64,000 bases of DNA from Liquidambar formosana. Its lineage: Eukaryota; Streptophyta; Magnoliopsida; Saxifragales; Altingiaceae. The translations under genes were made by a program, and so were the position numbers. Below the pieces are notes generated by a model that made no database searches, was not told the origin of the DNA, and saw nothing but the letters and a program-made list of their open reading frames with translations. The stretch lies in the NCBI GenBank assembly GCA_039720395.1, contig CM077823.1:37492536-37556535 (forward strand), in the 5' to 3' direction. Below, piece by piece: positions 23,771 to 35,095 of the stretch (positions are counted from its first letter, which is position 1; each line of letters begins with the position of its first letter).

Positions 23771-25246
23771 GTAGAAGGTTAGGGAGAAATGCGAGCTTTG
23801 GAAGAAAGGTTCTATGTGATTACAAACCTACCCCCCTTCTGTCCTTTGATATTTCAGGAAACATGTTTTAGGTTGATGGAAATTAAGTACACCGATGTGA
23901 GAGGGGAAGAGGAAAACTGATAATAAGAAAAAAAGAAAAAAAAGGAAAAAATGAAAAAATTATAGGAAAAAGATGTTTCTAGGTTTTTTTGTGGTGGTTA
24001 TATGGAGATTAGGTTTGTACTCAATGCAAGTAATTAATGGAAGCCATGTATCTGATGAGACCAAAAAAACATAAAAATAAAAAATCTCATGGGACAAAGT
24101 AAATTACTGGAAACTATCATAAAGTTCCTTGGAAATGAGAAGAGCTCCAATAATTGGGGAGGGTTTGTCAGATGATGAATGGTTGCTGCATAGCTTGCAT
24201 TGTGGATCATATTTTTGTAATGTGCATGTAAAAATGATCTTTCTGTCTGGATGTTATTTTTACCTTTTCTGTTTTTGTTTGACAAGAGTATTTAAAAGTT
24301 ATAGTTGGATATATACTTTGGCTAGTTGGGTGTGAGGAAATTTGAGATGAGTATAAGGGAAGGAAGTTGTTTTCCAGCAACTTTATGTCTATGAAGTTGC
24401 AATACAGCAGGGAAATGATTTTTCCTAAGACTGCATGTTGGGGGAAGGGAAATATAAATTTTAAAAAAAAAAAAAAAAAAGGTGTGGATTGGTGATTTTT
24501 TTTTTACACATTATTACATAAAATTCTGATTCTATCTCTTAGTGCTCGTCTCATACACAAGAATTGTATTAAGTGCTCTAATTCCAATTTTTCCCAACCC
24601 CAAGGGTAGATTCGTGGTGCCATAGACTAATGTTTTAAAAAGCGTAAGGTCTTGAGATTAATTTTTCACTCCTTTTGGAGATCAGCCAATAATTTGAATT
24701 ATCAATGAGAAGTGGATGATCGATAACTTTACCCGTATCACTTGAATCAATTGTTAAAGTATAGGTTTAAATATAAACCAAATTAATAAAAAAAACAAAT
24801 TGAAAAATAAACTCCAATTCTAGCTGACTAGCTCCCTTACTCAAGACTCAATTCCTCGCGGGGTGTACCAATGTGATTAATTGCAATATTTTTTTCAGCC
24901 TATAAATATATAATATATCACTTGCTCACGAATTCGAAATCGCAATCACATAGCTTATTGTGCATTCGCACATGCCTCCCCCCTAGCCTCTAATTTTTGT
25001 GTTTTTAATGTAGGGTTGCCGTTTCTCAAGAAGAGAAAAGCCAAAAACGTGAAAAAAAAAAAAATTAATTAATAATAAATAAAAATAAATAAATGATGTT
25101 CATATTTTACTAGTTGAAAAATAAAAAATGAGCAACACTATCTCAAATTTGGGTTCCCACAATCTCACATGAATTATTAAAGTTATGTGAAGCTTATATT
25201 TGGACCCTTATGGTCTAAGACTAGTGATGGTCTAACCCACTCAGTC
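23771..25246. other. 3' flank of gene A and upstream region of the orphan exon
   Basis: No gene is visible. It begins with the presumed 3' UTR of gene A. The frames at 24034-24335 overlap on both strands without recognisable domains. The last part (25130-25240) is similar to the upstream region of gene B at about 26800-26925 (gagcaacactat, tttgggtt/tagggttcc, atctca). Confidence 0.6.
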
Positions 25247-25254
25247 TATATAAG
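25247..25254 (+). promoter_or_regulatory. TATA box of the orphan exon copy
   Basis: TATATAAG followed by CAAGCA, identical in core and context to the gene A promoter. Confidence 0.65.
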
Positions 25255-25297
25255 CAAGCAGTCCTCAACTTAACACACTGCGCATCAAGCTTTGGTC

Positions 25298-25309
25298 ATG
25301 GCGATTTGA
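25298..25309 (+). promoter_or_regulatory. Three-codon upstream ORF, Met-Ala-Ile-stop (orphan copy)
   Basis: ATG GCG ATT TGA. The Ala codon differs from the other two copies only at the third base, so the encoded tripeptide is unchanged. Confidence 0.6.
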
Positions 25310-25370
25310 GTCACCAAACCATACTCCAAACACTAACACCTCTCTCTCTTTATATATATATATAACGGAG

Positions 25371-25521
25371 ATGGCTGACCAGAAAGCTGAGGATAAGGAT
25401 GTCGCCGGCCAATTGCAGAAAGGTATTAAAGATTTTGATCCTCCAAAGAGGCCATCAAGAAACAAGTATGCTTTTGGCTGTGCAATGTTAGCTTGTATGA
25501 CTTCAATCTTACTGGGTTATG
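25371..25521 (+). pseudogene. Orphan exon 1 of a polyol transporter
   Basis: This is a complete exon 1 of 151 nt encoding 50 residues (MADQKAEDKDVAGQLQKG..., ending SILLGY) and a GTGAGT donor at the same place as in genes A and B. No exon 2 follows before the next exon 1 at 27055. The sequence after the donor is collinear with the intron of gene B up to about 26160, interrupted by a MITE, so the 5' part of a transporter gene was duplicated without its second exon. The frame and splice donor are undamaged, and promoter and uORF are present. It is either a truncated pseudogene or an alternative first exon that could splice to 28068. The sequence alone does not decide this. Confidence 0.8.
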
Positions 25522-26926
25522 GTGAGTTTATCTTAATTAACCTTTTTGGGTCTTTGTTATAAACACTTCTTCTGTATTTGAATTTGAATTACTCAATTGC
25601 TTCCACTGGTTGTTAATTCCAAGGGAAAAAAAATCAAGGTTTTTTTGTTGCCGGTTTATTCCTCTGTTCTCCGTTTGTTTCAAAAGAAAATATATAATTC
25701 CAGAAAAAAAGTTTTTCCTAAATTTCTTCTCCTATAAAACTCCATTTGTTTTAAGGTAAATTACAAGAAACCCTTTTATTGTTTAACCTCTTTTCACGTG
25801 ATTTCCTTAAAGGAAGAATTGTTGCGATGTTCTCCTGAACAATTTACAAATTTAGTAATTAACGCTGCCGTTAATTGTCATTTGTGGAATTAATGGTGAT
25901 ATTATGATCTTTTTTCATATAATTCCATGAATAGCAATTAACGAATGTACTAATTACTAAATTTTTAATCTATTTAGGAGATATTACAACTATTTTTTCT
26001 TTAAGAAGATTACGTGAAAAATAAGTGAGTTTCTTAGAATTGGACTATCATATCATGGTGGAGCTCAGAGACGGAGTGAGAAAACTTCCCTTAAGAGAGT
26101 TGAAGAAGTACATTATTGAAACCTTATATAAAGTATAGAAAACAAAAATAATTCGCATTTTCAACCATTTATAATAAACAATAATAATTGCATGTGCATA
26201 AAAAAACAAGACATCCCGCCCGACTTAAAGTAACTTTGTCCTGTGAATTATAAATGCTGACATATCAACTTCGTTGGATTTCTTTAAACCATCAGATTGG
26301 CTCATTTTTTAAATAAAAAAAAATATTGTTCTGAAATCCTAAGCATTTGATTTGAACTTCTTTCTTTCAAACTGATGGAAATTATTAAACTAAGATATGT
26401 TTGACTACACTTGATACACCAAATCAAAATCTTCAAATGAAGATCCAAAACTTTTCCCTTTTGTTTATCCATCGTTAAATTATTAGGCAGCAAATGACAA
26501 AAAATGGGAGAATATATTATATTTTAATTTTATAGCGAAAATTTCTAATTTGGTATTCAAAGTATATTTAAGTGAAACAATTTGGTCAAAAACTCAAATT
26601 TCAATAAATTTCATTTTCTTAAAAGCAATTTTTTAGAAAAAGATATTCAACGAAAAATAGCTATTTGAAGGGTATTTTGGTCCGAAAAATATAATTTGGA
26701 CCTTGGGTTTCGTAAGTATGTTTTCCCAGGAAGAGGGACCCAAAAACCTTTTTAAAAAAAAATGAAAAAAATAAACAGAAAATGTTCAGATTTTACAAGT
26801 TGACATTATAAAAATGAGCAACACTATTTCAAATTAGGGTTTCCAGCATCTCAAATTGATTATTAATGAGCAACACTATTTCTAATACTCTAATAATAAA
26901 AAAAGGAGGGTATAAGCCAATTAATC
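25522..26926. other. Remains of intron 1 duplication, then upstream region of gene B
   Basis: 25522-25756 and about 26047-26160 match the first part of the gene B intron (27206-27520). From about 26160 the homology ends and A/T-rich DNA of unknown origin follows up to the gene B promoter. No second transporter exon is present on either strand. Confidence 0.65.
25757..26046. mobile_element. MITE inside the orphan copy's intron
   Basis: About 290 bp interrupts the homology to the gene B intron. Its ends form an imperfect inverted pair (left 'aattacaagaaaccc', right 'gtttcttagaatt'), and the inner arms pair as 'ttttcacgtgatttccttaa' against 'tttaagaagattacgtgaaa'. Confidence 0.55.
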
Positions 26927-26934
26927 TATTTAAG
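26927..26934 (+). promoter_or_regulatory. TATA-type box of transporter gene B
   Basis: TATTTAAG, with a one-base change from the TATATAAG of the other two copies, followed by 'gaagcaatcctcagctta' as in gene A. Confidence 0.6.
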
Positions 26935-26981
26935 GAAGCAATCCTCAGCTTAATCAACACACTGCGCAGCAAGCTCTAGTC

Positions 26982-26993
26982 ATGGCCATTTGA
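26982..26993 (+). promoter_or_regulatory. Three-codon upstream ORF, Met-Ala-Ile-stop (gene B)
   Basis: ATG GCC ATT TGA in the predicted leader, 62 bp before the main ATG. Same sequence as in gene A. Confidence 0.6.
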
Positions 26994-27054
26994 ATTGCCA
27001 AACCAAACTCCAAACACTACCACCCCCCTCTCTCTATATATATTTATAATAGTG

Positions 27055-27966
27055 ATGGCTGATCCGAAAGCTGAGGATAAGGCTAACGCCGGCCAACTGC
27101 AGACAAGTATTCAAGGGTTTGATCCTCCAAAGAAACCGCCAATGAACAAGTATGCTTTTGGCTGTGCAATGTTAGCTTCCATGACTTCAATCTTACTGGG
27201 TTATGGTGAGTTTTTTTCAACTTCCTTGGGTCTTTTTTAATATACAATTCCTCTGTATTTGAATGATAATTTCTTTCCCCAGTCGTTAATTGCAAAACAA
27301 GGGGGAAAAAAAAACTGGGTTTTTTTGTTGCCGGTCTATCCCTCTATGCTCCGTTTCAACAGAAAAATAATTCCAGTAAAAGTTTTTCCAAAACATTTTT
27401 TGTCCTGTGAAATTCCATTTACTTTAATGGACACCATGTCATGGTCAAGCTCAGGGTCGGAAGGAGAAAATTTTCCTTAGGTGAGCCGGAGAAGTATATG
27501 ATTGAATATTAAATTAATTGTTAAAAAAAAAAAAAAAAATTGTACAGAGCCTTTCCAGATTTTGTCGTGACAAAAAATATATATAAGAATTTGTATTATT
27601 CTTTATTTGATTGCAATAGAAAATAGGAAGAAGATGAAAAATATGAATAATTTTCACATGATATAATTTAATATTTTTTTTTTCCATTCTCAAAATTTTC
27701 CCTTTCCCTATTGGCCTGGCCTTTATTCTCTGTAGTGATTTTTCAATGTATCTTCATTTAAATATTTTATCTCATCAATTTTTTTTTTTCATTTTTCGAA
27801 AAAGAAAACACATGAGTAAGCAGAAACCAAATGCTTAGAATTTGAGAATAATTTTTATTTTTGAATGAAGGAATCAAATGGTTTAATCTAATCAAATCAA
27901 GTTGATATGTGAGCACCTAAAATTCATGTAGTGGTATGGCTTCCCTATTTTCATGCACAAATCGAG

Positions 27967-27998
<32 letters not shown>

Positions 27999-29521
27999 CA
28001 AATGGAAATTCTATCTTCACTTTGTTGATCCTTTAGGCCTCAATCTCTCTTCTATGCTGCGCTTCAGATTTTGGGGTCATAAGCGGAGCAATAATCTACA
28101 TCAAAAAAGACCTCAAAATCAGCGACGTCCAAGTTGAAGTCCTCGTCGGCATCCTCAACCTCTATTGCCTCATCGGCTCCGCCGCCGCCGGTATTACCGC
28201 CGATAAGATCGGCCGCCGCTACACCATCGTCGTCGCCGCGGCCATCTTCTTCGCCGGCGCACTCCTCATGGGCTTCGCCACTAACTACCCCTTCCTCATG
28301 GTCGGCCGCTTCGTCATGGGCATCGGCGTAGGCTACGCCCTCATGATCGCTCCCGTCTACACCGCCGAAGTCTCGCCGGCGTCGATGCGCGGCTACCTCA
28401 CCTCATTCCTCGAAGTCTTCATCAACGGCGGTATATTACTCGGCTACATCTCCAACTACGCATTCTCCAAGCTCTCCCTCCACTTAGGCTGGCGGCTCAT
28501 GGTCGGCGTCGGCGCGATTCCGTCGGTGTTCCTAGCACTCGGCGTATTACTCATGCCCGAGTCGCCGCGTTGGCTCGTCATGCAGGGTCGACTCGGCGAC
28601 GCGAAGCGAGTCCTCGACAAAACCTCCGATTCCAAAGAAGAGTCTCAGCAACGGCTGGCCGATATAAAAGAGGCCGCCGGAATACCCGAAAACTGCACAG
28701 ACGACGTCGTTCAGGTCCCCAAACGCCGCCGCGATGAAGCCGTATGGAGAGAATTACTCCTCCACCCCACCCCAGCCGTCCGTCACATTCTAATAGCAGC
28801 CCTTGGAATTCACTTCTACCAGCAATCATCCGGCATTGACAACGTCGTTTTATACAGTTCAAGAATCTTCGAAAAGGCCGGAATCACGGACGACGACAAA
28901 AAGCTACTCGCAACCGTAGCCGTCGGATTCGTCAAGACCGTTTTCATCTTGGTCGCTACTTTTCTGATCGATAGGATCGGACGGCGTCCGTTGCTTCTCA
29001 CTAGCGTCTCCGGCATGGTGGTATCACTATTGGGCCTAGGATTTGGGTTGACGATCATCGATCACTCGGAGACGAAACAAATGTGGGCCCTCGTATTGTG
29101 CATAGCCACCGTATTAATATACGTCGCGTTCTTCTCGATCGGGGTGGGGCCCATCACGTGGGTGTACAGCTCGGAGATCTTCCCGTTGAGGCTTCGAGCT
29201 CAGGGGTTTAGTATGGGAGTGGCAACGAGTAGGGTCACGAGTGGGGTGCTCTCGATGAGCTTCATATCACTCTATAAGGCCATCACCATTGGTGGGGCCT
29301 TTTTTCTTTTCGCGGGGGTGGCTGCGACGGGTTGGGTGTTCTTTTATATGTTACTACCGGAAACACAGGGTAAAACCCTTGAGGAGATAGGGGCTTTGTT
29401 TGGTCATTTCAGATGGAGATCACCCAATAGGGACAACAGCAACAGGGAAGATAACGGTAACAGCAACGGTAATGGTAGTGGTAACGGTAACGGTCAGAAT
29501 CAAGTAGGGACTAACGGGTAA
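27055..29521 (+). CDS. PLT: Polyol/monosaccharide transporter, PLT5-like (gene B)
   Basis: Second complete member of the cluster, with the same proton-coupled MFS function predicted. Exon 1 is 27055-27205, the intron 27206-28067 (862 bp, three times that of gene A) and exon 2 28068-29521. Together they encode 534 residues without a stop. The junction reads GY-D-FGVISGAIIYIKK, against DIGVMSGA in gene A. It has the PESPRWL, QQSSGIDNVVLYSS, DRIGRRPLLL, GPITWVYSSEIFP and LPETQGKTLEE motifs and a C-terminal tail with tandem Asn-Gly codons. It differs from gene A mainly in the loops, in IIDHSETKQMW and in the tail. The partial gene at the left edge is its near-identical duplicate. Its intron holds a long poly-T run (about 27969-27998) and has grown by insertion. 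Confidence 0.93.
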
Positions 29522-30917
29522 GCATTATTGTCCGTTGAATTAGCGGGAGATTTATGCAGAAAAGTGCAATGTGGCCATGTGGGATTGTAAAAGAAAAGAA
29601 AGCAAAAGTTTAACAAAAAAAACAAAAAGGAGGAAGATAATGCTACAACTTAATTTCTCCACGTGCCGTTTGATTTTTAAGAAAGTTGTAGGATACCCTA
29701 TTAAAAATGCATGTTTTATGAGAAATTCTTTTCATAAGAAAAAATTAGTGGTTCGATGAGTTAATGTTGAGGTCTACAAGAAAGCACCAAAAAGTTCTCA
29801 TTTTTTTTCCTCTTTTTTTTCTCTCTTTTCTTTTTTCCGTCATCAATCAAATGGAGTTAAATAAGAAAGGAAGATGTTGATGTAGCCATCAAAATAATCA
29901 TCACTATCTTCTCACTCAACATTGCAGTTGGGGTAAGGTATGTATCCCAAAAAGTGAAGGGAAGTGATGATTTTGTTGTCCTTTTTCCTTTATTTTCCTT
30001 CTCAATCAAATGGGGCCATTACTTATCAAAAAAAAAAAAAAAACAAATGCGGCCATTTGAAAACATGGTCCATACTTTTGGTGGATTTATGGTTAAATTT
30101 GGTTGTGGGGTACTGCCTGGGCCAGGGGTAAAGAGGACCTTACAGTTCTTAGCATGTAACCCCACATACAACAGTTAATGCATTCTCCCACTATCTTTGC
30201 TCTTGTCACTTTCTTTGTCTACTGTGGTTCATAAGCATGCTGTAATTTTGATTCCAGAAATTTGGACGATTTGCTATTTACCCACACTTCTTTAGAACCC
30301 AAAAATTTGGGAGGAAATTTTGACAATTTTCAGTTCGATTATTTCGTATGTTAGAATCAGTTCCACTATTTCTTTTCTATTCATTCTTTTAACTAAGGGA
30401 TGCTACTTTCATTTTTTCAGCCTGTTTCTAAAGAAAATAATAAATAACTCTTTTAATTTGAAAACAAACTGGTCATCTAGAATTTAGCAACAACCAAAAA
30501 AAGAAAAAAAACGAAAAAGAAAAAAGGAAGTAAATTTTTAATCCCCTTGCAAAATATGCTGCTAAATCATGCAAAATCAGCAGCTACCTTAGAAAAATGA
30601 CTTTCATTGCCATCATGGTGGTCTTGCCAAAAATCAATGAAATTGTCGCTATTATCTTAATTTTTGAAAAAGAATCCCGTCTTTCCTTCTTAGGCGCCAA
30701 CAACAAGAGTTGATGAGCTAACTTATTGGTTAGAAGAAAAAAAAAATTGATATATTGTACCTCTTCTTTTTCTTACCAAGACACTCGATGGAAATGATTA
30801 TAAAAAATTAAAAATAAAAAAAATAAAAAAAGATAATAAAAAAAAGACACTCAATGGAAACGTTAGGTGATGAGCTAACTTGTTGGTTGAAGGGTTGTAA
30901 TAAAAAATAAAAATAAA
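29522..30917. other. 3' flank of gene B, unit 2 copy of 582-1490
   Basis: Collinear with 582-1490. It has about 360 bp extra at roughly 30328-30690, between 'gacaattttc' and 'cttcttagg', which is absent from unit 1. No gene is visible. The last nine bases (30909-30917, AAAAATAAA) are the left target-site duplication of the MULE. Confidence 0.75.
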
Positions 30918-31734
30918 GGATTAATTACTTTTTAATACCTTCAACTTTGGGGTAATTTCAATTTGATTCATAAACTTAGAATTGTTTTAATTTAGTGATA
31001 ACTTATGAATTATTGTTGCAATGTGGTCCAGTGCCCGACGTCCGTTAGGTTTATGGACAGAAAACGCATATGATAGGCACGTGCGGCTGGTGTGGAGCCT
31101 ATGTGGCTTATGTCCACTTACCTGGAGCCTATGTGATAGCCACATAAGCATTCTCGCTCAATTATAATCGACTATATCATTTTATAGTCGACTATAATAA
31201 ACAGAGTTAAAATAGTTGAAATTGATGTTTGAACATTCAACATAGTCGACTAGCAAACGTTATAGTCAACTATAAAATGTTATAGTCGATTACAATAGAC
31301 AGAAAGTTTATTTTAGTTATGGAATCTATTTATAGTCGACTATAATTTGTTTATGATCGACTATAACAGTCAGAAAATGTACTTACGTGTGTTTTGATGT
31401 GAAATTATCGTTTACTTCCGTGATGTTAACTTAGGCTATTTCAAATAAGATGTTACCATACTCATATACTTAATGGAGCAATCATTTATAATATTAAAGC
31501 CCTAAAAGGTGGGGCAAAGCTTACACTTGCATTGTATAGAAAGGCTGTAACCAAATTCCTATTTAGCATCAAAATTTTGGGTTTATAACAAAAACCTCAC
31601 CCTTACAAAGATAAGATTAATACAACTATTTGGCTTAATTGAAATGGGTTTTACATGTCTCCAAAAATGGTAAATTATAGTATAAAGCCACCTTTAAACT
31701 ACTCCTATAATATTTGCAATAAGAAGGACATGTC
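30918..31734 (+). repeat. Left terminal inverted repeat of the MULE
   Basis: About 817 bp whose reverse complement is found in the right arm, from the very end to 'aagaaggacatg'. It contains a cluster (about 31164-31365) of seven variants of the palindrome TATAGTCGACTATA. Confidence 0.85.
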
Positions 31735-31759
31735 TCTGTTACTAGGGCCTTCAACTCTT

Positions 31760-34542
31760 AGGTTTTCAATCCTTTATTGATTACGGGCGAGATAGGCAAG
31801 AAGGCTAGCTTTGCCCTTAAGAGAGAGAGAATCCTTCTCGCTTCAACCTAAGATATAGAAGTATCTTTTACAGCAGAACAGACCAGGAATTCTATCAGAA
31901 ATCGGGTGTCAATGGGGACCTGAGAGTTGTGAACGAGTCGTACGTGTGGGATGAACCAAATCCTCATTAAATTGTATTTTTCCATTACAGGGGGCTCGTA
32001 CATGTTCTGCAGTGACAGTACCAATATCCACTAATCGTTGTTTCCAGATACGGTTGCCGGTTGACATCTCTTCTAATTCGTCGATACGAGAAGCAAATTG
32101 TTGTGTGGAGGAATCAATATCTCGACATAAGCCAAGAGGCAGATCTTGTGCCACTCCACCAGGTCGTATGAAACTGGCATGCATCCTGGCTCCCGAGACT
32201 CTTTCATAGAATTCCAACAATTTCTCCCGCTCCTCAGAAGCCCACAGGAACGGAGTTGATGCTCCCACATCCATAGCATGAGTAGTTAAAGCAAGTGAAT
32301 GATTTGAAATTCGGGTTGGCTGGCGAGGTGAGGTCTAAGCACCATTGTCACTGGCCACTAGTTACAAAGCTCCAATAAGGTATCGAGAGGGCTATCACAG
32401 TCAGGTGCGAAGCAATTACCCCCTATTTGTAAAGTACCCCTCTTCCTATTTAGGGGGTTGAGGCGAGAAATGGCTTGATGAACCGTTCCGTTCGCCACGC
32501 ACCGGCCCCATTCACTTGCTTATCGTAGAGGGTGGTCGAAGATCAGTGCCCCACAACTATGAATAGTATAGTGGGGTTGAAACACAAGAGTGCCCGCCCT
32601 TTCTTTCAAGTAGGCCACTTTTTCCGGAACGCAGTCCGGGATAACCGTGACCGTGTATATATATAAATATATCTTCGATGCTGTCATTTCGAAATGTCCG
32701 CTTCAACCGCTGTTTCACCTCCCAAAAAGCAAAGTTGGCTTGACGAGCGCAGATGAGGAAGCGGGAGCAAGAAAACAAAAAATATCTTTCTTGTCCTTCT
32801 ACTTAAGTTAAGGGGCAAAGAGAAGCGCTTTTGCTACTGAGAAAGCGAACGGTCAGCGCGAAGGTTCAAGACTTTGAGCAGATTGGGTGAAGGATGTGTG
32901 ATAGATCATCTGTTTAAATAGAATAAAGGCCCCTTGGGCGTTACACATGGAGTAATTACATGAGAGTTACATAAGTAATATAAGTTATTATAAGCTCCTA
33001 CCTTTCTAGAGACATATGGAAAATGGCCCAATCCTTGAGTCTGTTTTCCTTTAATGGATCTGGTGGGGGAGAAGGAAAGGAAGGACTCAATCCAGCCCAT
33101 AGGTTTTCCTTACGGCTACCTTGTTGCGAACGAAAGCCCCCTCAAACTAAACTATAGCCAGTAAGCCTTCCAACTGCATTAAGGAACTCCAGCGTTGGGC
33201 TGGAGCACTCAAGCAGATAAGGCAAGCCCTTTTAAAGTCAAGTAAGCTCAAGCAAGCTAGATAGCTTAGTAGCATACAGAGCCATGTGTCTCGAAGGAGG
33301 CAAAGCCCTGCTCTCGCGATTGGGAAGTGGTTACCTCCAAAGCAAGAAAACCTAACAGACGAAAATACCAACAGCCGAAACTAAAATTAACAGACGTAAG
33401 AGAAGTTAAAGATGATAAAAATAGAAGTAAGAAGCAGCCTAAAAAGAAGGAAAAAGTGCTCCTTACTATAGCTATAGATAGGCTCCCCAAAGCAAGAATG
33501 AAGGGTTTCGGTTACCCTTGCAGACCACCTGAAATCCAAGAGAGCAACAAAACCACTCCTCAGATGAAGACCAAGAGCTTTCATCATGCAACATGATAAC
33601 GGTGGGCCCTGCTTCGACAAAGAAAGAAGAAAGGCAAACTTCCCTGATTCTTGTTCTAGAGCCAATAGAAGAATGCACCAGTTGATCTAGCTACCCTAAT
33701 CGAATTGCTTGAAGATTGCGAGATTAGCGAGTTATTCTCCGGTAGGCAACAAGCAAGGCAGTTTATTTTAATACTATGTGCATAAGAAGAAAGCCAGCTG
33801 CAAGGGAGCCTACTGAAATAAGAAATAAGGAAGACCCACCTTTCCCAAAGCAAGCTAGCGATCATAGGTACGCTAAGTGGCGTCTTATATAAGCGGATTG
33901 GTGTGGAACTAGATCCTCTGCTAGAGTCAGAGTTGTTGTGTAGCCAGGTGAACCTGCCCAATGCCAATGATACGAAGAGCTAGCTTTGCTACCCTGGCTC
34001 AGAGAAAAACTCCGCTTGAACAGAAAGCTTTCAGGTGCTTAACGCCCTTGTATAGTATAGGGGTTGCTCATTTTTGAGAATAGAAAAATGAATAAGAATA
34101 GTTTGGTCTTTCGCTATCCAGTATTTTACTAAGTTTCCCTCAGGATCCCCTTTTGTTTAAGTCAATAAGCGCGATCCCTTTAGTACGCTGTTAGCCCGAG
34201 TTAGCTCGAAAACGATAAGGCAGTTTCTTTCCCTACCTCTGATCTCAGATGAGGAACCAAGTCATGGTACATATAGAATAATGGCTCCGTCTCCGAGGGA
34301 AATAATCTACTATATCTATAGAGTACCGGCCCATTATGCCAGAGAAAAAAACAATCTTTTCTATTGTATGCGAATGGTCCGCTCGCCCGTTTCATTACAG
34401 GGCTGAGCTACGAAGTATTGGATTCCCTCCTACAGTGAGGTATCTTTGATCACTCCTTATCCTTTTCTTTCTTTCCAGGTTTGCCTGTAGTCGGGGGGGC
34501 TTCCTTTCCTTTCTTTGGGGAATTTCGCCCATTATGCTGAGC
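31760..34542. other. Mitochondrial-type DNA inside the MULE (nuclear insertion)
   Basis: This segment is more GC-balanced than its surroundings and has the texture of plant mitochondrial intergenic DNA. It contains a clear nad7 fragment (32009-32315, minus strand). Both borders are abrupt, next to the MULE arm on the left and to the inverted-repeat segment at 34543 on the right. Other frames in it (32557-34395) match no protein I recognise. Only the nad7 part proves mitochondrial origin; the rest is inferred from composition and continuity. Confidence 0.7.
32009..32315 (-). pseudogene. nad7: nad7 fragment (mitochondrial complex I subunit 7)
   Basis: On the minus strand this reads [20 protein letters not shown], then [20 protein letters not shown], followed by [20 protein letters not shown] and ending [14 protein letters not shown], the central part of plant mitochondrial NAD7. 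About 100 codons are present with no stop. Several codons are Ser (TCA/TCT) where the mature plant protein has Leu or Phe (ISN, HSL, GAS, WAS, DSS, EMS), as expected of genomic DNA before C-to-U editing. The similarity stops abruptly at both ends without an intron boundary I can recognise, so it is a rearranged piece and not functional in the nucleus. Confidence 0.9.
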
Positions 34543-35093
34543 CTCTTATTCCCCCCCTGATGCCAGCACCCTTTATGTAGCTAAATCTAAAGCCACCAAA
34601 GCATATTCTAGCCATGATGAGAATCTACCAAAACCTCCTCGATAAATATTAGAGAAAAACACGAATGCTATAACATCCCAATCACAAAGCCATATTAGAA
34701 AAACACGAATGCTATGAGGTGTTTTTGAAAGTGTGGATTAAGAGGTTTTGTGTTTTGCTGTATTTGGTAGGATAGGATTAAAATTTTGTTTTGTTAGAAA
34801 AAATTATAAAATTTTTTGGGTAGAATGATTGTTGTGTTTCATCGGTCATGAGTTGATTTTTAACATGGATGGATTTCTTGATGAAAATTTATTAGAAAAG
34901 TTGTTTAGGGTTGGAAGCAAGTTTTGGCTACATCTCATGCTATTAGGATGCTAAGATGGATGGGAAGGATGTTGCTATGCTTCTTTGTTTCTTGGTAAAT
35001 TCTTATCATAGCTGGAATGTGCTTTGATGGCTTTAGATTTAGCTGCATAAAGGGTGCTGGCATTAAGGGGGGAATAAGAGGCTATTTTATTCA
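34543..35093. repeat. Inverted repeat of about 90 bp with a 370 bp spacer
   Basis: 34543-34632 (from 'gcctcttattcc' to 'gaatctaccaa') pairs as reverse complement with about 35000-35093 ('tggtaaattcttatcat' to 'ggggaataagaggc'). It sits between the mitochondrial-type DNA and the right MULE arm, so it may mark how the cargo entered. Confidence 0.8.
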
Positions 35094-35095
35094 TG

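Noticed and set aside
34201..34395. 64-residue minus-strand frame in the mitochondrial-type DNA
   Set aside because: Its composition is mitochondrial-like but I could not match it to a known mitochondrial protein, so no gene is named.
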